In this document: positions 21,802-32,324 of the stretch, in pieces
Layout: every line of letters begins with the position of its first letter
How positions within the stretch are numbered: the first letter of the stretch is position 1
Source of the DNA: Begonia masoniana
Lineage: Eukaryota > Streptophyta > Magnoliopsida > Cucurbitales > Begoniaceae
Reading direction: 5' to 3'
Assembly (NCBI GenBank): GCA_022432975.1
Contig: CM039505.1
Coordinates: 45,490,544 to 45,554,543, forward strand
DNA length: 64,000 bases
Translations under genes and position numbers: made by a program
The notes under the pieces: model-generated
Seen by the model: only the letters and a program-made list of their open reading frames with translations
What the model was told of the DNA's origin: nothing
Database searches by the model: none

Positions 21802-24290
21802 TGTAACACCCGACATTTCGGCCAGGTGATTTTCTGACCATTTTCATTGTCACCCTCTTATTAACCGTTATGATTTAAATTTAATGTTAAGACAAATTTA
21901 TTACAAGTTGAGTAAAACTAGGTTAGTGGCAGTTTTGTAATTAGAATCGATGGATTTAGTATAAATAGAAATGGAACACATTAACTCTCATTTATTGCCA
22001 CTGTAGCCGCATTCCCTCTCGGCGATTTCTTCTCTCCCAAGTTCTTGCTCTCGGCTACCAGACTTTCCCTGCCGACGATCGGTTTCGAGCTTGCTTTTCT
22101 CTGCAAATCCACACCCGAGGTATGAATGGACAATGTAGTCATCATTAGTAAATAGAGCTCTGTTCTCAGCTCGGCACTGAGTTCGGATTTTTAGCAGTGG
22201 CCGAGCAGTTGTGATTTTCTTAATCTGAGAGTAGAAATGTCATCCCGAATCAATTCTGAGCATTTTAAGTAACCAACTGGGATTTAATCAATGGAAAAAT
22301 CTGTCCACCTAGTTTCGGATTTCAGACTGCAGTGTGTCAAACAGAGGAATCGGAATGACTTTAGCTAATAGATCCTAGGGTGGTTTATGATTAGGACTAC
22401 TAGGACTTTGTTTTAACTACTGTAATGTACATGTTTTAGGTGAAGAAGTTAAAGAGAGGAAGTTCGGATTGCTAAGGAATCCAGGTAAGTGAATGTATTA
22501 AGATTTCCGGCCACTAGGGCCCTACACCGCAAGGGTATTAGGGAATCACTGAGATGTTAGCTTATTGACTATGACTTGTTATTTCCACGATATGAAGAAG
22601 TTATGTAAGTAAATGTAAAGTTACAGGATGTTAATTGTCCTTATGGTATGACTTTTCTCTATGGAACCTCAGTACTAGCATCATGCCCACGTTTATGATT
22701 AAGTAGAGAACATGAAAAGTAAATGTAATCATGATTAAGTGCAGAACAGGGAAAAGACATATATGTATGACTCGCGAATTCTCCCACTGGTGGAGGCCGA
22801 GTAATGATATGTATGGCTCGCGAATTCTCCCACTGGTGGAGGCCGAGTAATGATATGTATGGCTCGCGAATTCTCCCACTGGTGGAGGCCGAGTAATGAT
22901 ATGTATGGCTCGCGAATTCTCCCACTGGTGGAGGCCGAGTAATGATATGTATGGCTCGCGAATTCTCCCACTGGTGGAGGCCGAGTAATGATATGTATGG
23001 CTCGCGAATTCTCCCACTGGTGGAGGCCGAGTAATGATATGTATGGCTCGCGAATTCTCCCACTGGTGGAGGCCGAGTAATGATATGTATGGCTCGCGAA
23101 TTCTCCCACTGGTGGAGGCCGAGTAATGATATGTATGGCTCGCGAATTCTCCCACTGGTGGAGGCCGAGTAATGATATGTATGGCTCGCGAATTCTCCCA
23201 CTGGTGGAGGCCGAGTAATGATATGTATGGCTCGCGAATTCTCCCACTGGTGGAGGCCGAGTAATGATATGTATGGCTCGCGAATTCTCCCACTGGTGGA
23301 GGCCGAGTAATGATATGTATGGCTCGCGAATTCTCCCACTGGTGGAGGCCGAGTAATGATATGTATGGCTCGCGAATTCTCCCACTGGTGGAGGCCGAGT
23401 AATGATATGTATGGCTCGCGAATTCTCCCACTGGTGGAGGCCGAGTAATGATATGTATGGCTCGCGAATTCTCCCACTGGTGGAGGCCGAGTAATGATAT
23501 GTATGGCTCGCGAATTCTCCCACTGGTGGAGGCCGAGTAATGATATGTATGGCTCGCGAATTCTCCCACTGGTGGAGGCCGAGTAATGATATGTATGGCT
23601 CGCGAATTCTCCCACTGGTGGAGGCCGAGTAATGATATGTATGGCTCGCGAATTCTCCCACTGGTGGAGGCCGAGTAATGATATGTATGGCTCGCGAATT
23701 CTCCCACTGGTGGAGGCCGAGTAATGATATGTATGGCTCGCGAATTCTCCCACTGGTGGAGGCCGAGTAATGATATGTATGGCTCGCGAATTCTCCCACT
23801 GGTGGAGGCCGAGTAATGATATGTATGGCTCGCGAATTCTCCCACTGGTGGAGGCCGAGTAATGATATGTATGGCTCGCGAATTCTCCCACTGGTGGAGG
23901 CCGAGTAATGATATGTATGGCTCGCGAATTCTCCCACTGGTGGAGGCCGAGTAATGATATGTATGGCTCGCGAATTCTCCCACTGGTGGAGGCCGAGTAA
24001 TGATATGTATGGCTCGCGAATTCTCCCACTGGTGGAGGCCGAGTAATGATATGTATGGCTCGCGAATTCTCCCACTGGTGGAGGCCGAGTAATGATATGT
24101 ATGGCTCGCGAATTCTCCCACTGGTGGAGGCCGAGTAATGATATGTATGGCTCGCGAATTCTCCCACTGGTGGAGGCCGAGTAATGATATGTATGGCTCG
24201 CGAATTCTCCCACTGGTGGAGGCCGAGTAATGATATGTATGGCTCGCGAATTCTCCCACTGGTGGAGGCCGAGTAATGATATGTATGGCT
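21802..24290 (+). repeat. second Del-B 3' LTR, cut off by 46-bp array
   Basis: It starts TGTAACACCC and follows the Del-B LTR, with scattered small indels, to about 22765. It then enters the 46-bp array and never returns to the LTR segment that normally follows (the TTGCC/GGCAA hairpins, splice acceptor and 53-bp array). Both putative introns' donor sites are present. Confidence 0.8.
22769..24290 (+). repeat. 46-bp tandem array B, about 33 uniform units
   Basis: The segment GGCTCGCG recurs every 46 bp from 22815 to 24241 (32 occurrences) after one variant first unit. The native array has three diverged units. The unit has no stop codon in the three reverse frames, so it yields long spurious reverse reading frames. 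The array ends mid-unit at 24290, where 53-bp array sequence begins. Confidence 0.95.
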
Positions 24291-24422
24291 TAGTCTTCCG
24301 GCTGACGTCATCGGCAGATGCCGAATGTTAGAGTTTGATGGTTTAGTCTTCCGGCTGACGTCATCGGCAGATGCCGAATGTTAGAGTTTGATGGTTTAGT
24401 CTTCCGGCTGACGTCATCGGAA
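24291..24422 (+). repeat. 53-bp array A2, fragment of about 2.5 units
   Basis: TGACGTCA lies at 24303, 24356 and 24409 in perfect 53-bp register. The left side abuts the broken 46-bp unit. The right side merges into Del-A LTR sequence through shared CATCGG. Confidence 0.9.
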
Positions 24423-24423
24423 G

Positions 24424-26428
24424 GTGTAGGTTTAAGTCTATCGGATGATGTCCCAGTAACTCATCGGCAGATGCCGAATGTTAGAGTTTGATGGTTTAGT
24501 CTTCCGGCTGACGTCATCGGAAGGTGTAGAGAGTATTTTGTCGTTTAGTCACCGGTGGATGTAGAACAAAGTCGATCGGTTGAAGGAAATCATCTGGCTG
24601 ACGTCATCGGCAGATGCCGAATGTTAGAGTTTGATGGTTTAGTCTTCCGGCTGACGTCATCGGCAGATGCCGAATGTTAGAGTTTGATGGTTTAGTCTTC
24701 CGGCTGACGTCATCGGCAGATGCCGAATGTTAGAGTTTGATGGTTTAGTCTTCCGGCTGACGTCATCGGCAGATGCCGAATGTTAGAGTTTGATGGTTTA
24801 GTCTTCCGGCTGACGTCATCGGCAGATGCCGAATGTTAGAGTTTGATGGTTTAGTCTTCCGGCTGACGTCATCGGCAGATGCCGAATGTTAGAGTTTGAT
24901 GGTTTAGTCTTCCGGCTGACGTCATCGGCAGATGCCGAATGTTAGAGTTTGATGGTTTAGTCTTCCGGCTGACGTCATCGGCAGATGCCGAATGTTAGAG
25001 TTTGATGGTTTAGTCTTCCGGCTGACGTCATCGGCAGATGCCGAATGTTAGAGTTTGATGGTTTAGTCTTCCGGCTGACGTCATCGGCAGATGCCGAATG
25101 TTAGAGTTTGATGGTTTAGTCTTCCGGCTGACGTCATCGGCAGATGCCGAATGTTAGAGTTTGATGGTTTAGTCTTCCGGCTGACGTCATCGGCAGATGC
25201 CGAATGTTAGAGTTTGATGGTTTAGTCTTCCGGCTGACGTCATCGGCAGATGCCGAATGTTAGAGTTTGATGGTTTAGTCTTCCGGCTGACGTCATCGGC
25301 AGATGCCGAATGTTAGAGTTTGATGGTTTAGTCTTCCGGCTGACGTCATCGGCAGATGCCGAATGTTAGAGTTTGATGGTTTAGTCTTCCGGCTGACGTC
25401 ATCGGCAGATGCCGAATGTTAGAGTTTGATGGTTTAGTCTTCCGGCTGACGTCATCGGCAGATGCCGAATGTTAGAGTTTGATGGTTTAGTCTTCCGGCT
25501 GACGTCATCGGCAGATGCCGAATGTTAGAGTTTGATGGTTTAGTCTTCCGGCTGACGTCATCGGCAGATGCCGAATGTTAGAGTTTGATGGTTTAGTCTT
25601 CCGGCTGACGTCATCGGCAGATGCCGAATGTTAGAGTTTGATGGTTTAGTCTTCCGGCTGACGTCATCGGCAGATGCCGAATGTTAGAGTTTGATGGTTT
25701 AGTCTTCCGGCTGACGTCATCGGCAGATGCCGAATGTTAGAGTTTGATGGTTTAGTCTTCCGGCTGACGTCATCGGCAGATGCCGAATGTTAGAGTTTGA
25801 TGGTTTAGTCTTCCGGCTGACGTCATCGGCAGATGCCGAATGTTAGAGTTTGATGGTTTAGTCTTCCGGCTGACGTCATCGGCAGATGCCGAATGTTAGA
25901 GTTTGATGGTTTAGTCTTCCGGCTGACGTCATCGGCAGATGCCGAATGTTAGAGTTTGATGGTTTAGTCTTCCGGCTGACGTCATCGGCAGATGCCGAAT
26001 GTTAGAGTTTGATGGTTTAGTCTTCCGGCTGACGTCATCGGCAGATGCCGAATGTTAGAGTTTGATGGTTTAGTCTTCCGGCTGACGTCATCGGCAGATG
26101 CCGAATGTTAGAGTTTGATGGTTTAGTCTTCCGGCTGACGTCATCGGAAGGTGTACTTCAGCCCCTTTTTGTTGGCTTTGTTCAGCGGGCGATGCGTTTG
26201 ACTTTTGAAACTTATGAAGTGTTTTGCGATTTAATCCTTTATTCCTTTTGCTGATTATTCCCCAAAATTCTAACTGAGTATTTCAAGCATTGTACAATAG
26301 TTTTGTTTAACTCTATTTTTACTTAGATGATTTCCGCTGCAAGTTTTAAAAAAATAATACGGTTGAAATTTTTAGTCATGTACGGGCATGGTGTGACGAA
26401 CCGGGTTCAGATAACTCGGGGCGTTACA
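24424..26428 (+). repeat. Del-A 3' LTR, right part, invaded by 53-bp array
   Basis: Del-A LTR sequence resumes at GTGTA, the presumed target duplication. It is colinear with the inverted solo LTR (39688-41805), except that one 53-bp unit is added around 24470-24520 and about 30 units replace native sequence between 24599 and about 26150. The end is GGGGCGTTACA at 26428. Confidence 0.82.
24599..26150 (+). repeat. 53-bp tandem array A3, 30 uniform units inside Del-A LTR
   Basis: TGACGTCA recurs every 53 bp exactly from 24599 to 26136. The unit is the Del-B version, although the flanks are Del-A LTR. Both junctions fall in GGCTGACGTCATCGG, which the two families share. Confidence 0.95.
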
Positions 26429-26963
26429 GAACGTAACTCTAACTTTTCTACCCGAAACAACCCGACAGAAATAAAAAAAAAAAATCTAGTACCTCCGTTA
26501 TGTAGGGCCTTAAGGGCCAACTTATACGCATGAACTTATCTATGGTCTGTGAGTTGCAACTTTGTTCGTGTTACCTCTGTGAGCCTCGAACCTTGATCGA
26601 AGAAAATGGAAGAAACGGAGGAAAGGAGTTCTGTCGCCTGGAGAAGAAACTAAAAGCAGAGAGAAAGAGAACCATGAATGGAGGGTTTCACGTAGGAGGA
26701 AGAGAAAGAAATGAGGGATGGCTTCTTCAACAAGTTGAACACTTGTCAATCATCCATTGACTTCCTCCCACTTACCTTAATTCTTACCTAAATTGCCCCT
26801 CAACTTGTTTTTAACTAAATGATTTGTTTTGGTTACTCCTTAGTTTAGTTTCCCACTAAACATTCCAACAAATTTCACCAAAACATTCATTATATTAATA
26901 TAAACCTAATCCCGTTCGATAATTTGAGGGATAATTTCCCAGCAAAAAATGTCGGGTGTTACA
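26429..26963 (-). repeat. inverted Del-type LTR fragment hosting Del-A
   Basis: On the reverse strand it starts TGTAACACCCGACA at 26963, like the Del-B LTR start, and contains a GGCCCTACAT box near 26500. Del-A follows directly on the left, so Del-A probably inserted here. The short forward and reverse reading frames in it have no recognisable product. Confidence 0.6.
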
Positions 26964-27237
26964 TAAATACTAAACTATGCATACAAATAATTTATGCACT
27001 ATTTCTGCTATGTTTATATGCACATTAAATATAAATTTAATTAATATGTTCAATTTCTAAGTAAAGTTGCTTTGACCGAATGACTTAGGCGTAAATTCAC
27101 AATATACAAGGGCAATGCTTCAAATCACAACAACTTAGACGATTTAAATATGTTTTGGTAACCAAAATTAAAACATTTAGATAAATACATAATAAATTGA
27201 ATTTACCTCTATAAAAACAAGGACTGTTGCTTTCCTT
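26964..27237 (-). repeat. copia-type LTR or downstream fragment, reverse
   Basis: This AT-rich stretch is related, inverted, to the region at about 52050-52250. Shared blocks include TTAGATGTTTTAATTTT and the GTTGCTTTC segment next to the 67-bp unit. It has no coding potential. Its place beside the reverse copia pol fits that element's 3' LTR region. Confidence 0.5.
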
Positions 27238-29664
27238 CTAGTTTAATCTCTTCTAAACCCTCAACAATCTCTTAACGACAGTGTATTTCTTCTGAATGAG
27301 ATTTTAGATTTAATCTCTTCTAAACCCTCAACAATCTCTTAACGACGGTGTATTTCTTCTGAATGAGATGTTAGATTTAATCTCTTCTAAACCCTCAACA
27401 ATCTCTTAACGACGGTGTATTTCTTCTGAATGAGATTTTAGATTTAATCTCTTCTAAACCCTCAACAATCTCTTAACGACGGTGTATTTCTTCTGAATGA
27501 GATTTTAGATTTAATCTCTTCTAAACCCTCAACAATCTCTTAACGACGGTGTATTTCTTCTGAATGAGATTTTAGATTTAATCTCTTCTAAACCCTCAAC
27601 AATCTCTTAACGACGGTGTATTTCTTCTGAATGAGATTTTAGATTTAATCTCTTCTAAACCCTCAACAATCTCTTAACGACGGTGTATTTCTTCTGAATG
27701 AGATTTTAGATTTAATCTCTTCTAAACCCTCAACAATCTCTTAACGACGGTGTATTTCTTCTGAATGAGATTTTAGATTTAATCTCTTCTAAACCCTCAA
27801 CAATCTCTTAACGACGGTGTATTTCTTCTGAATGAGATTTTAGATTTAATCTCTTCTAAACCCTCAACAATCTCTTAACGACGGTGTATTTCTTCTGAAT
27901 GAGATTTTAGATTTAATCTCTTCTAAACCCTCAACAATCTCTTAACGACGGTGTATTTCTTCTGAATGAGATTTTAGATTTAATCTCTTCTAAACCCTCA
28001 ACAATCTCTTAACGACGGTGTATTTCTTCTGAATGAGATTTTAGATTTAATCTCTTCTAAACCCTCAACAATCTCTTAACGACGGTGTATTTCTTCTGAA
28101 TGAGATTTTAGATTTAATCTCTTCTAAACCCTCAACAATCTCTTAACGACGGTGTATTTCTTCTGAATGAGATTTTAGATTTAATCTCTTCTAAACCCTC
28201 AACAATCTCTTAACGACGGTGTATTTCTTCTGAATGAGATTTTAGATTTAATCTCTTCTAAACCCTCAACAATCTCTTAACGACGGTGTATTTCTTCTGA
28301 ATGAGATTTTAGATTTAATCTCTTCTAAACCCTCAACAATCTCTTAACGACGGTGTATTTCTTCTGAATGAGATTTTAGATTTAATCTCTTCTAAACCCT
28401 CAACAATCTCTTAACGACGGTGTATTTCTTCTGAATGAGATTTTAGATTTAATCTCTTCTAAACCCTCAACAATCTCTTAACGACGGTGTATTTCTTCTG
28501 AATGAGATTTTAGATTTAATCTCTTCTAAACCCTCAACAATCTCTTAACGACGGTGTATTTCTTCTGAATGAGATTTTAGATTTAATCTCTTCTAAACCC
28601 TCAACAATCTCTTAACGACGGTGTATTTCTTCTGAATGAGATTTTAGATTTAATCTCTTCTAAACCCTCAACAATCTCTTAACGACGGTGTATTTCTTCT
28701 GAATGAGATTTTAGATTTAATCTCTTCTAAACCCTCAACAATCTCTTAACGACGGTGTATTTCTTCTGAATGAGATTTTAGATTTAATCTCTTCTAAACC
28801 CTCAACAATCTCTTAACGACGGTGTATTTCTTCTGAATGAGATTTTAGATTTAATCTCTTCTAAACCCTCAACAATCTCTTAACGACGGTGTATTTCTTC
28901 TGAATGAGATTTTAGATTTAATCTCTTCTAAACCCTCAACAATCTCTTAACGACGGTGTATTTCTTCTGAATGAGATTTTAGATTTAATCTCTTCTAAAC
29001 CCTCAACAATCTCTTAACGACGGTGTATTTCTTCTGAATGAGATTTTAGATTTAATCTCTTCTAAACCCTCAACAATCTCTTAACGACGGTGTATTTCTT
29101 CTGAATGAGATTTTAGATTTAATCTCTTCTAAACCCTCAACAATCTCTTAACGACGGTGTATTTCTTCTGAATGAGATTTTAGATTTAATCTCTTCTAAA
29201 CCCTCAACAATCTCTTAACGACGGTGTATTTCTTCTGAATGAGATTTTAGATTTAATCTCTTCTAAACCCTCAACAATCTCTTAACGACGGTGTATTTCT
29301 TCTGAATGAGATTTTAGATTTAATCTCTTCTAAACCCTCAACAATCTCTTAACGACGGTGTATTTCTTCTGAATGAGATTTTAGATTTAATCTCTTCTAA
29401 ACCCTCAACAATCTCTTAACGACGGTGTATTTCTTCTGAATGAGATTTTAGATTTAATCTCTTCTAAACCCTCAACAATCTCTTAACGACGGTGTATTTC
29501 TTCTGAATGAGATTTTAGATTTAATCTCTTCTAAACCCTCAACAATCTCTTAACGACGGTGTATTTCTTCTGAATGAGATTTTAGATTTAATCTCTTCTA
29601 AACCCTCAACAATCTCTTAACGACGGTGTATTTCTTCTGAATGAGATTTTAGATTTAATCTCTT
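27238..29664. repeat. 67-bp tandem array C, about 36 units
   Basis: TAGATTTAATCTCTT recurs every 67 bp from 27305 to 29650 (36 occurrences). Only the first two units differ (ACAGTG, and GATGT for GATTT). Inverted, the unit resembles one single-copy segment at about 51985-52055 in a copia-type LTR. The array ends at the RNase H end of the copia relic through a short shared AAGAGATT-like stretch. Confidence 0.95.
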
Positions 29665-30447
29665 ATGAATTGATAGTCAATCTCAACGTGCTTAGACTTT
29701 GAGTGTAGCACCAGATTCGATGCGAGAAAGTTTCGCTGAGATTATCACAAAATATAATTGGAATTTCAGGGGAGGAAATACAGATTTCTTAAAAAAAAAT
29801 TGGATTCAAAGAACTTCAGCAGCCCCATTGACAATGTTATGATATTTTGATTCCGTGCTAGACCGAGAAACTACCTTTTGTTTTGTGGAGGATCAAGAAA
29901 TGAGATTCATACCAGAAATATGCAAAAAACATTAGTGCTCTTCCTATCATCTGAGCAAGATGCCCAATTCGCATAAGTACAATAGTTGATATTAAAGCAC
30001 AAAGATAGTTTAAAGTGAAGAACGAAGGATTAAGTTCCCTAAAGATAACAGATAATTCATTTGACAGTCTGCCAGTGAATTGACATACCTTGTTGACTGC
30101 AAAGCCAATGTTCGATCTAGTAATACAACAATATTGAAGTGCACCAACTAGACGTCAATAGAGAGATCCATCTGGTAGCTGAATACCCGAGTTCTTGGAT
30201 AAAATTGGACATAATACCATCGTTGTAGGAACTGATTTATTAGAGGCCATATTGGCACGAGTGAGAAAGTCCTGAATAAAGAGGATAAATATTTTCAAGA
30301 ACAAGGAAATCATCATTTATATGTTGATTGACTAAGATGAATACCTATGGACGACTTTGTGACTCAAATTCCCAGGAAGAAATTCAGTTCTCCGAGATCT
30401 CTATCAACAATTAAAAATGTAAACATGTAAGAAGATTGGTGATGAGG
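29665..30447 (-). pseudogene. Ty1/copia RT/RNase H remnant (left part)
   Basis: Reverse-strand translation shows, in order, L-G-E-L-N-F-F-L-G-I (about 30370), L-V-G-A-L-Q-Y and F-A-V-N-K-V-C-Q-F of the RT connection (about 30090-30200), K-V-V-S-R-S-S-T-E-S of RNase H (about 29850-29880) and K-H-V-E-I-D-Y at the C-terminal end (about 29685). Several stops and frame changes break it, for example a TGA right after L-G-I. It is continuous with 31332-32184 once the inserted Cassandra is removed. It is a dead relic with no start of its own. Confidence 0.88.
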
Positions 30448-30532
30448 TATAACGACCTTTTTTTCCCAATAAGATATTGTCCGCTCTGCGGATTGGGCCG
30501 TAGCCCAATATCCTCCCCTAATGACTTTGTTT

Positions 30533-30630
30533 GGCGAGGACTTCCCAGTTGGTCACCCAACATGGTACTGCTCTCGCCGGAGCACTTTTAACTTTAGAGT
30601 TCTTATGGGATCCGTTGCCGATTGTGCTCC
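30533..30630 (-). other. 5S rRNA-derived segment in Cassandra 3' LTR
   Basis: Reverse strand matches the plant 5S gene: GGATCCCAT, an A-box-like AGTTAAA, GGCGAGAG, and TGGGTGACC...CTGGGAAGTCC of the C box. It is part of the element, not a functional 5S gene. Confidence 0.88.
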
Positions 30631-31006
30631 AAAACGCGTCTTACTATCTTGAGAGGGTCTCCTTACATATGTTTCATTTCCATATACCTCCCCAAGTGAT
30701 GTAAAATTGTGACGACCTCCTTTTTACGACCCGAGATTTGCCTATACTCGAGTCCGAGATTTGCCTACACTCGACTTAGGTCCCGACGTTTACCCCATAA
30801 CCCGAGGTTTGCCCCGCAGTCGTGCTCATACGTACACATTTGGGTCATCACAATCACCCCCCTAGAGGGCCCAACGTCCTCGTTGGCCACATTTCTAGTT
30901 GGGTATAGGCTCTGATACCATTTATAACAACTCATTTTCAAAGTAAGATATTGTCCACTCTGGAGATTGGGCCGTAACCCAATATCCTCCCCTCATGGAT
31001 TTTTTT

Positions 31007-31104
31007 GGCGAAGACTTCCCAGTCGGTCACCCAACATGGTACTGCTCTTACCGAAGCACTTTTAACTTCAGAGTTTTTATGGGATCCGCTGCCAATTGTG
31101 ATCC
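31007..31104 (-). other. 5S rRNA-derived segment in Cassandra 5' LTR
   Basis: Same 5S-like blocks as at 30533-30630, with a few more changes (for example AAGACTTCCC). Confidence 0.85.
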
Positions 31105-31331
31105 AAAACGCGTCTTACTATCTTGAGAGGGTCTCCTTATATATATTTCATTTCCATATACCTCCTCAAGCGATGTTGGATTGTTACGACCCCCTTTTTA
31201 CGACCCGAGATTTACCTACACTTGAGTCTGGGATTTACCTACACATGGCTTAGGTCCTAATGTTTGCCTCGCAACCCGAGGTTTGCCCCGCAGTCGTGCT
31301 CATACGTACACATTCGGGTCATCACATGAGG

Positions 31332-32184
31332 GGAGAGCAGTTGCTTATAACAATGATATCATCCACGTATATCAACATTAGAATAAATGATGATTATTGC
31401 CGAAAGATGAACAAGGAGGTGTCAGATTTAGAGGTGGAGAATCCCCATGCTAGGAGAGCTTTGTATAATTTTGTATACCAAGCTCTGACAGACTGCTTCA
31501 AGCCATATAAGACTTTTTTAAAAAACATACGGCATAAGGTTAGGAGGTACTGATAAAACTTGGTGGCTGCTATATAAAAACTGTTTCAGTGAGATTGTCG
31601 TGCAAGAAATCATTGTTGATGTCCAACTCTTTAATCGTCCAACCCAAAGAGATAGCGATGTGTGAATTGTTGTTGGTTTAACCACTGGCTGAAGGTCTCG
31701 TCATAGTCTATTCTTTAGTTTGGTCGTACCCTTTGGCTACCAAACGAGCTTTGTATCGAGTTATTGAACCATCAGCATTGTGTTTAACTCAGAGAATCTA
31801 TTTGCACCAACTAGAGGAACTGATTGCCAGTAGCATTTATGGCAACTAGTTCAACTTGCATGGCAACCACCCATTTTTACAGTTCAAAGCTTGGAGGTAG
31901 GTGGTTGGTGTTGTTGTGAAAGTTGTTGTATCAGTGTATGCCATGAGTTTAAAAATGTTATCTTTTGACCTGGTACGCATTGAGTGATGGTTGGAAGTGG
32001 AATCTCTATAGCTTGGGTTGGTATTGCAAGGTGGAATTATAGGACTAGTGGGCTTTGAACTTGGTAGAGATGTAAGGGGAGATGAATTGGGATGGGATGT
32101 TAATGGAATGGAAGGGGAAGATTCAGGATTTGAATAAGGATTCAATCTTGTAATTGAAAGTCTGAAACAGACAATTATACACAA
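31332..32184 (-). pseudogene. Ty1/copia pol remnant (RT N-terminal part)
   Basis: Reverse-strand translation gives a Ser/Pro/Thr-rich linker with M-R-T-R-S-K (about 31970), the RT start, then K-G-Y-D-Q-T-like, L-D-I-N-N-like and L-Y-G-L-K-Q blocks and the Y-V-D-D active site (31358-31369). Stops and frameshifts interrupt it. The reading continues at 30447 after the Cassandra insertion. Integrase and gag are absent; to the right lies unrelated sequence. Confidence 0.85.
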
Positions 32185-32324
32185 TACTAAAATATATTCT
32201 CAGCATTCTCTCTTTTATTATCTCCTCTTTCTGATTGTTTTTGCATTTCCTAATTTGTTATTAGAACCCATGGCCTCATCAAGCACCATTGTCACTTCTT
32301 CTTCATCGGTTATTAAATAAGAAA
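32185..32324 (+). other. possible copia leader and gag start fragment
   Basis: Leader-like AT-rich sequence precedes an ATG at 32270 that opens a 17-codon Ser/Thr-rich frame similar in style to copia gag N-termini. It is too short to assign. Confidence 0.2.

Larger units (their letters stand above)
6080..24422 (+). mobile_element. Del-B Ty3/gypsy (Tekay/Del-type) element nested in the Del-A LTR, with a second partial body
   Basis: The order is 5' LTR, primer site, intact gag-pol, polypurine tract and 3' LTR, then a 53-bp array. A second, 5'-truncated internal region (from mid-gag) follows, with another polypurine tract, another LTR start (21802) and arrays. No Del-B LTR end (...GGGGTCGTTACA) is found on the right side. 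The 3' boundary is therefore taken from the point where Del-A LTR sequence resumes beside GTGTA. The second body may be a real tandem copy made by recombination, but its indel pattern suggests an assembly artefact. LTR comparison gives about 12 substitutions in roughly 1.56 kb, so the insertion is young. Confidence 0.75.
1..26428 (+). mobile_element. Del-A Ty3/gypsy (Tekay/Del-type) retrotransposon, 5' end outside window, split by nested Del-B
   Basis: The window opens in the leader just downstream of the primer site. A decayed gag-pol, a polypurine tract and a 3' LTR starting TGTAGCACCC at 4630 follow. At 6079 this LTR is broken by a Del-B element. LTR sequence resumes near 24424 and ends ...GGGGCGTTACA at 26428. 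The continuity is shown by a complete solo LTR of the same family elsewhere in the window (39688-41805, inverted), which reads uninterrupted across the break. The five bases before Del-B (GTGTA) reappear where Del-A resumes. The clade call comes from the domain order PR-RT-RH-INT and the chromodomain-like C-terminus. The left target site duplication cannot be seen; GAACG follows the right end. Confidence 0.85.
30448..31326 (-). mobile_element. Cassandra-type TRIM with 5S-derived LTRs
   Basis: Two LTRs (30448-30852 and 30923-31326, about 405 bp each) flank a 70-bp internal domain. On the reverse strand the LTR starts TGTGATGACC and ends ...GTTATA, where GTTACA would be expected. A primer site (reverse of 30909-30920, perfect tRNA-Met match) follows the 5' LTR, and a purine tract (reverse of about 30853-30866) precedes the 3' LTR. 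A perfect 5-bp target duplication TGAGG lies at 30443-30447 and 31327-31331. Both LTRs carry 5S rRNA-like sequence, the hallmark of Cassandra. There is no coding capacity, so it must use proteins of other elements. Confidence 0.93.

Noticed and set aside
22631..24311. Three overlapping reverse-strand reading frames of about 490-550 codons
   Set aside because: They arise because the 46-bp unit has no stop in any reverse frame. The three frames are the same repeat read three ways, so this is not a protein gene.
27238..29664. Interstitial telomere repeat
   Set aside because: TAAACCC occurs once per 67-bp unit and there is no tandem TTTAGGG run.
30533..31104. 5S rRNA genes
   Set aside because: The matches are partial, diverged and lie in both LTRs of a Cassandra element with target duplications.
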